From JALHSW01 sp963720675 (GTDB taxonomy: Bacteria > Actinomycetota > Acidimicrobiia > IMCC26256 > PALSA-555), in the NCBI GenBank assembly GCA_963720675.1, contig CAVRGH010000014.1, forward strand, positions 1 through 18,495: a stretch of DNA of 18,495 nucleotides. The letters are read 5' to 3'. Shown piece by piece: positions 13,618 to 18,495 of this stretch (positions are counted from its first letter, which is position 1; every line of letters starts with the position of its first letter). The translations under genes and the position numbers were made by a program. The notes beneath the pieces are model-generated. The model made no database searches. It saw only the letters and a program-made list of their open reading frames with translations, and was not told the DNA's origin.

Positions 13618-14866
13618 ATGACACAAATGCGTCCGGAACGGTGCTCGGTGCCCGACATCGATCTGGTCGACCCCGGGCGCTTCGTGGCCGGCGCCGAGCA
13701 CGTGATGTTCGATGCGCTGCGCGCGGCCGACCCGGTGTCCTGGCATCACGACACCGCGAGCGACACCGACTTCTGGGCCGTGGTGCGCCACGCGGACGTC
13801 AGCGCGGTGAACCGCGACTACGAGACGTTCACCACGGCACAGGGCACCTTGATCGGGGAGCAGGGCGGGTTCCTCGGGCTCGGGGAAGACGTGCTCACGC
13901 TCGCGGCCGACCCGCCGCGGCACACGCAGATGCGCTTGATCGTGAACCGCGGCTTCACCCCCCGTGCGATCGCACGGCTCGAGGGCGAGGTGCGCGAGAT
14001 CGTCAACGAGCTCCTCGACGATGCCGAGGCGCGCGCCGAGCGCGGACGCATCGACTTCGTCGCCGACGTCGCCGCAAAGCTGCCGCCACGCGTGATCGGC
14101 TCGGTGCTCGGCATCCCACCCGAGGATCGGGACCAGCTCGGGTCCTGGACGTCGCAGATGTCGGCGTCCGGCGACGCGGCCGAGGGGCAGCCCGACGTCG
14201 GAGCTGCGGGAGGCGCCCTCATCGGATACGCACTCGAGCTCGCCGCGCACGGGCGCGACCCGTCCGGACGACGACCTCGTCGCCCGACTTCTCGATGCAG
14301 AGGTCGAGGGGCGGAAGCTGACCCCGGAGGAGTTCGCGATCTTCTTCCTCGTCCTGTACGCGGCGGGCACGGAGACGACACGCGTGGCTGCCGGCGTGGG
14401 AGCGCTCGCGCTGCTGGAGCATCCGCAGACCTGGGCTGCACTGGTGGCGGGCGCGCCGCTCGCGCCGGCCGTCGAGGAGATCGTTCGCTGGTCCACTCCG
14501 GTCGCATACTTCCGGCGCACCGCGACGCGCGACACGGAACTCGGCGGCCGGACGATCCGGGAGGGCGACCCGGTCGTGATGTGGTTCAGCGCCGCGAACC
14601 GCGATCCCGAGGTGTTCGCCGACCCGCACACCTTCGACATCGGCCACGACCCGAACCCGCACGTCGGCTACGGCACGGGCGGGCCGCACTACTGCCTCGG
14701 CGTCCACCTCGCCCGGCTCGAGCTGACCGTGCTGTTCGAGATGATCGCCGCGCGCTACCCGGACCTCACTCTGGACGGGTCGGCGACCTGGGTCCCGTCG
14801 AACTTCACGCCAGGACTCGCGACCCTGCCGGTCGCACTCGGAGAGCACGCCGGCGGTGGCGCGTGA
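13618..14866 (+). CDS. Cytochrome P450 (first gene of the divergent operon), frameshifted
   Basis: The reconstructed protein is about 415 residues. It shows DPPRHTQMRLIVNRGFTPRAI, the I-helix motif AAGTETTRVAAG, the ExxR motif EEIVRW, PVAYFRRTATRDTEL, and the haem loop HVGYGTGGPHYCLGVHLARLEL. In the haem loop the usual phenylalanine (FGxGxHxCxG) is tyrosine. The frame changes once near 14265-14275, in a region between conserved helices; the reading resumes as DDDLVARLLDAEVEG. The ATG at 13618 is chosen because a -10 box lies 7 bases upstream; in-frame ATGs at 13609 and 13627 are alternatives. Its TGA overlaps the GTG of the LLM gene. The AGTETTR I-helix differs from the AGNETTR of the other P450 here, so the two are not simple duplicates. 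Substrate unknown; oxidation of a hydrophobic catabolic substrate is likely. Confidence 0.85.
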
Positions 14867-15869
14867 CCGGCGCACCCAGCGCGCCGAGCTCCACGCTCCT
14901 GCACGACCTCCAGCGCTTCCCTGACGATGCGCTCGACACGGCAGCCGTCTACGCGCTGGTGCGCGACCAGGGGGGCTTCGCTGACCGCCACGGGTTCGCT
15001 GCGTGCACGTTCCCCGAGCACCACGGCGCCACCTTCGGCTACCTCCCGTCGCCGGTCGTACTCGCCGGGTGGTCGCGGGGTGCACGGAGCGGATCCGGCT
15101 CTCGCTCGCCGCCGTCATCCTGCCGCTGCACGACGTGCTCCACGTCGCCGAGGACGTCGCGGTCCTCGACCTGGCGAGCGGCGGTCGCGTCGACCTCGTG
15201 CTCGGGGCGGGCTACGTGCCGGCCGAGTTCGCGATGTTCGGCGCGTCGATCGACGACCGCGCCGACGCCATGGAGGCGGGTGTTGCCCTCCTGCGCAAGG
15301 CCTGGAGCGGGGAGCAGTTCGAACATCGTGGTGTGCAGGTGCGGGTGGCGCCACAGCCGCTGCAGTCGCCGCACCCGCCGATCCTGCTCGGTGGTGGCTC
15401 GCCCCGCGCCGCGCGCCGCGGGCCCGGATCGCCGACGGCTTCCGGCCGACGAGCCCCGACCTGTGGGCAACCTATCGAGCCGAGCGGCAACGCTCGGACA
15501 TCCCGATCCTGGCGACGCCCCCGTGAGCGGCCCGTTCGTCCTGCATGTCGCCGCCGATCCCGAGCGCGCGGCGGTTGAGGTCGGCCTGCGATCGTCCGCG
15601 GTGCGAACCAGTACCTCGTACCCGCGGCACTCTCGTCGGGTGCGCCCCGTTCGCCGTCTCGGGCATCGCGGAGCTCGAAGCGTTCGGTCTCCGCGCATCG
15701 TCGATCCCGAAGCCGCGGTCGCGCTCCTCCGAGATCTGGGGCCGACAGCCACGGTCGTCCTGCAGCCCCGCTTCGGTGGGATGGACGCCGACAAAGGCTG
15801 GTCGAGTCTCAGCTGTACGCAACGAAGGTGCTCCCACAACTGGGACCGAGCAACGAGGTGAACGGATGA
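14863..15869 (+). CDS. LLM-class (luciferase-like) flavin-dependent oxidoreductase, heavily frameshifted
   Basis: The reconstructed protein is about 335 residues with the TIM-barrel layout of bacterial luciferase-like monooxygenases. It reads DDALDTAAVYALVRDQGGFADRHGFAACTFPEHHG, RIRLSLAAVILPLHDVLHVAEDVAVLDLASGGR, DLVLGAGYVPAEFAMFG, PQPLQSPHPPILLGGGSPRAARR, and a C-terminal RIVDPEAAVALLRDLGPTATVVLQPRFGGM. About seven frame changes occur (near 15068, 15412, 15485, 15588, 15645, 15692 and 15807). Every one shifts in the direction expected for loss of a single base, for example GGGG read as GGG at 15066-15069. The GTG start at 14863 overlaps the P450 stop, and its TGA at 15867-15869 overlaps the next ATG. 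Such enzymes use FMNH2 or F420H2 with O2 or another acceptor; cofactor choice is not visible here. A flavin-reductase partner could be the flavodoxin-like gene at the left edge (speculative). Confidence 0.8.
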
Positions 15870-16586
15870 GCAACGGAGATCAGGTCGCGGTCGTCACCGG
15901 GGTGCCAGCGGGATCGGACGCGCCGTCGCAGTCGCTGCGGCCAGAGCGGGGATGCAGTCGCGGCGATCGACGTCGACGCCGAGGTCTCGCAGAGCTCGGC
16001 GATGGCTCGAGGGCGCGACCGAGGTGCTGCAGCTCGCGGTCGACGTCACCGATCTCGCGGCCGTCGAGGCGGCTGCAGAGCAGATCCGCGACCTTCGGTG
16101 AAGTGCACCTCATGTCGAACAATGCCGGCGTTGCCCTGGTCGGCACGACGTGGGACACCCCGATCGAGGTCTGGCGGAAGATCTTCGACGTGAACGTGTT
16201 CGGGATCATCCACATGATGAAGGCCTTCGTGCCGCGACTGCTGCAGCGGAGCTCGACGCGATCATCATCAACACGGCCTCGATGCTGGGCCTGCAGTCCG
16301 CGCCCTTCATCTCCGCCTACACCTCGAGCAAGCATGCCGTCGTCGCAATCGTGAGTTCCTCGCCGGCGGCTGCACCTCGCGGGACACCGATCCGGGTCGC
16401 CGTCCTCTGCCCCGGCGGGTGGCGACACCGCTCGGTGCCGGCACCGAGGAGGAGAAGATGATCGAGGAGATGAACGCCTCTCTACGTGCCTGTTCCCCGG
16501 AGTTCGTGGCCGACATCGTGATCGGTGCGGCCCGGGCACCCTCGGGCTTCCTCTTCACGCACAAGGAGTCGGGCCGCGGTGCGTGA
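15866..16586 (+). CDS. Short-chain dehydrogenase/reductase (SDR), heavily frameshifted
   Basis: The reconstructed protein is about 240-250 residues, a normal classical SDR. It opens MSNGDQVAVVTG, and with two single G losses repaired (15899-15902 and 15948-15951) continues GASGIGRAVAVAAARAG and DAVAAIDVDAE, the Rossmann loop. It then reads LMSNNAGVALVGTTWDTPIEVW, VNVFGIIHMMKAFVPRLL, IIINTASMLG with the catalytic-type serine, and SAYTSSKHAVVAI with the YxxxK motif (Tyr-Thr-Ser-Ser-Lys). At least seven frame changes interrupt it. The ATG at 15866 overlaps the LLM stop as ATGA. The reading ends FTHKESGRGA with TGA at 16584-16586. Classical SDRs oxidise alcohols or reduce ketones with NAD(P). It probably acts on an alcohol produced by the P450 or LLM enzymes; that is inference. 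Confidence 0.78.
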
Positions 16587-16610
16587 GCGCATCGACCTCA
16601 TCCTGACCAC

Positions 16611-17544
16611 GTGTTCGGTGCCGGCATCAGCAGCGCCCGACCGCTGGAAGGGGCCGTGGCCCTGGTCACGGGTGCGAGCCGCGGGATCGGGAAGGGGATC
16701 GCACTGGGGCTCGGAACCGCCGGTGCGACTGTGTACTGCACCGCCCAAAGCGTCGAGCCGGCACCCGAGCAGTTCGGGACGTTGCCGGAGACGATCGCGG
16801 ACGTGGAGGCCCTCGGCGGCGTTGCGGTCGCGTTGCAGTGCGACCACAGCGACAACGACGCAACCGAAGCGGTCTTCGACCGAATCCGCACCGACTCGGG
16901 CCGGCTCGATGTTCTCGCGAACAACCTTTGCGGTACCCCCGAGTTCGCAGATGGGATCGGCGCGGGCTTCTGGGACCTCCCGCGCCGCATCGTGGGACGG
17001 CTCGATGGACGTCGGGCTGCGTTCCAACTTCGTGTGCAGCCAGCTCGCGGCTCCGATGATGATCGCTGCGGGCCGTGGCCTGATCGTGAACGTGTCTTCG
17101 CACGGCGCGGTGGAGTACCTCTTGTCGGTCCCGTACGGCGTCGCGAAGGCCGGCGTCGACAAGCTGACGCACGACAGCGCGCTCGAGCTGCGTGCCCATG
17201 GGGTCGCCGTCGTGTCGATCTGGCCCGGGCTCGTGAAGACGGAGCACCTGATGGCCCAGGCGACGACACACGCCGACGGCAGCGTCGACGTGTTCGGGCT
17301 CGACCTCTCGGGTGCCGAGTGGCCCCGGTTCTCGGGTCGGGCGGTCGTTGCGCTCGCGACCGACCCCGCGATCCTCGAGCACACCGGCACCGCGCTCGTC
17401 CCTGCGCAGCTTGCTCGTGACTACGGTTTCACCGACGTCGACGGCAACCTGCCACCCGTCGTGCGCGGGGTCGCCGACCTCGTGGGCGACGGCGAGGCAC
17501 CGGAGTTCTGGCAACAGGTGGAGTCCTTCGGCGCCGAGGGCTGA
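16611..17544 (+). CDS. SDR of the DHRS1-like type, one frameshift
   Basis: The reconstructed protein is about 310 residues, longer than classical SDRs. It begins GAGISSARPLEGAVALVTGASRGIGKGIALGLG, giving the Rossmann TGxxxGIG loop, then CDHSDNDATEAVFDRI and RLDVLANNLCG. After one frame change near 16995-17005 it continues MDVGLRSNFVCSQLAAPMM, LIVNVSSHGAVEYLLSVPYGVAKAGVDKL with the Ser...Tyr-x-x-x-Lys site, and VSIWPGLVKTEHL. The pattern matches DHRS1-like SDRs. The GTG at 16611 is the first start in this frame; it lacks a Shine-Dalgarno. A GTG at 16583 overlapping the previous stop as GTGA would extend the coupling pattern but hits a stop after eight codons, so it would need another indel. 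It is the fourth gene of the P450 operon. Substrate unknown. Confidence 0.82.
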
Positions 17545-17565
17545 GCGCAACCGAAGGGCGGACGC

Positions 17566-18476
17566 ATGACCTGGGGCTTCGCGACGACGACTGACGAGCT
17601 GCTCGTGGGCGTCGACCTGCACGGCAAGGTCGCCATCGTCACCGGGGCCACGTCCGGACTCGGGCTCGAGACCGCGCGGGTGCTGGCCGCGGCCGGCGCC
17701 CGGGTCGTGGTCCCCGCGCGTGTGACGCTGGACGCGCCGAAGCGGCAGTCGCGGCCCTCGGCGATGCGGTTGACGACGCCCGGGTGGAGCCGGCAGTCCT
17801 CGACCTCACCACGCTGGCGAGCGTCGCCGCATTCGCGTCGTGGTTCGCGGAGCGGTTCGACCGGTGCGACCTCTTGGTGAACAACGCGGGAGTGATGGCG
17901 ACACCGTTCGAGCGGACGGCCGACGGCTTCGAGCTCCAGCTCGGGACGAACCACCTCGGGCACTTCGCGCTCGACGCGGCTGCTCCTCCCGGCGCTGCTC
18001 GCCGCAGCGCCGTCCCGCGTCGTGAACCTGACATCCGCGGGCCACTTCGCGTCCGACATCGTCTGGGACGATCCGAACTACGAGCATCGGGCCTACGACA
18101 AGTGGGAGGCCTACGGGCAGTCGAAGACCGCGAACATCCTCTTCACCGTCGACCTGGAGCGCCGGTACGCCGACGCCGGCGTCCACGCCTACGCCGTCCA
18201 CCCGGGGATGGTGCCGACCGACCTCGGCCGCCACCTGTCGACCGACGACATGACGGCACTCGTCGCCCACGCGGGCGGCGACCTCCCGCCGATGAAGACG
18301 ATCCCGCAGGGTGCGGCCACGACCGTGTTCGCCGCGATCGCACCGGAGCTGGAGGCGCCGGGGCCGGGGGCACCCCCTTCGCGGACTGCGCGGTGAGCAA
18401 CGGGCACGCGCCGTGGGCACTCGATCCGGCCGGCGCGGAGCGCTGCTGGGCGCTGTCGGAGTCCCTCGTGGACTGA
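17566..18476 (+). CDS. SDR of the retinol-dehydrogenase/WWOX-like type, frameshifted
   Basis: The reconstructed protein is about 300 residues. It begins MTWGFATTTDELLVGVDLHGKVAIVTGATSGLGLETARVLAAAGARVVV, a Rossmann TGxxxGLG loop, and continues CDLLVNNAGVM, DGFELQLGTNHLGHFAL, RVVNLTSAGHFAS (catalytic-type serine) and DKWEAYGQSKTANILFTVDLE with the YxxxK motif. It then gives VHAYAVHPGMVPTDLGRHL. This organisation is typical of the retinol-dehydrogenase/WWOX-like SDRs, distinct from the two SDRs upstream. Frame changes lie near 17720, 17972 and 18365; the last is in a run of G. The ATG at 17566 follows AAGGGCGGA and starts 21 bases after the previous stop. It is the last complete gene in the window; 18477-18495 are too short to call. 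Confidence 0.82.
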
Positions 18477-18495
18477 GCGGCGGTGGTCACGAACG

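Noticed and set aside
13612..14640. Long minus-strand open frame opposite the second P450
   Set aside because: The plus strand here encodes clear P450 motifs. The minus frame gives low-complexity Arg/Ser/Ala-rich sequence with no recognisable domain, as expected for a high-GC shadow.
14863..15869. Programmed ribosomal frameshifting as an explanation for the many frame changes
   Set aside because: Too many shifts occur in one gene, there are no typical slippery heptamers with downstream structures, and several changes coincide with a missing base in a G run. Sequence error or decay is simpler.
16482..17390. Minus-strand open frame of 302 residues
   Set aside because: It is opposite the DHRS1-like SDR, whose Rossmann and catalytic motifs are plain. 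The minus frame is a shadow.
18477..18495. Possible start of another gene (GTG at 18483)
   Set aside because: Only four codons are visible before the window ends, which is not enough to support a call.

Overview
The window is high-GC, densely packed bacterial DNA. Its gene content suggests a free-living aerobic actinobacterium: actinobacterial-type P450s and SDRs, a DevR/DosR-like two-component pair, GTG starts, 4-bp start/stop overlaps and a probably leaderless promoter. An uncultured Acidimicrobiia-like lineage is my best guess, but that is inference from protein flavour and not a phylogenetic result. There are no rRNA, tRNA, CRISPR, phage or insertion-sequence features, and no gene-free stretch longer than about 90 bases.

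Layout. (1) Positions 1-2045, plus strand: the 3' part of a flavodoxin-type NAD(P)H oxidoreductase, a 53-residue zinc-ribbon-like protein and a dihydrodipicolinate-reductase-like NAD(P)H enzyme. (2) Positions 2059-4222, minus strand: two VOC proteins, a Gfo/Idh/MocA oxidoreductase and a small HiPIP-like four-cysteine protein. These diverge from (3) a Baeyer-Villiger-type flavin monooxygenase (4310-5770, plus). A 26-bp near-perfect palindrome sits in the 87-bp gap between (2) and (3) and is a good operator candidate for both. (4) Positions 5792-8823, minus strand: a DevR-like response regulator, a single-GAF DosS-like histidine kinase that keeps the haem histidine and distal tyrosine positions, and two further proteins (one clearly SRPBCC-like). 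(5) Positions 8864-13575, minus strand: TetR regulator, EthD-like small protein, secreted branched-chain-amino-acid-type substrate-binding protein, nitronate-monooxygenase-like flavoenzyme and a cytochrome P450. (6) Positions 13618-18476, plus strand, divergent from TetR: a second P450, an LLM-class flavin oxidoreductase and three different SDRs.

Blocks 5 and 6 look like one regulon. They share a 42-bp gap holding two overlapping face-to-face promoters, and most junctions overlap by 4 bp (ATGA or GTGA), which implies translational coupling. An uptake-type binding protein, two P450s, two flavin oxidoreductases and three dehydrogenases fit stepwise oxidation of a hydrophobic compound such as a steroid, terpenoid or other cyclic molecule. 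The substrate cannot be read from the sequence.

The genes at 1-2045, 8864-10092 and 14260-18476 carry many single-base frameshifts and one in-frame amber codon, while 2059-8823 and 10089-13575 are clean. Conserved protein continues immediately in another frame after each break, and several breaks sit in short G runs where one base is missing. I therefore annotate these genes as single coding regions with probable sequence errors; real decay of these arms remains a possibility.
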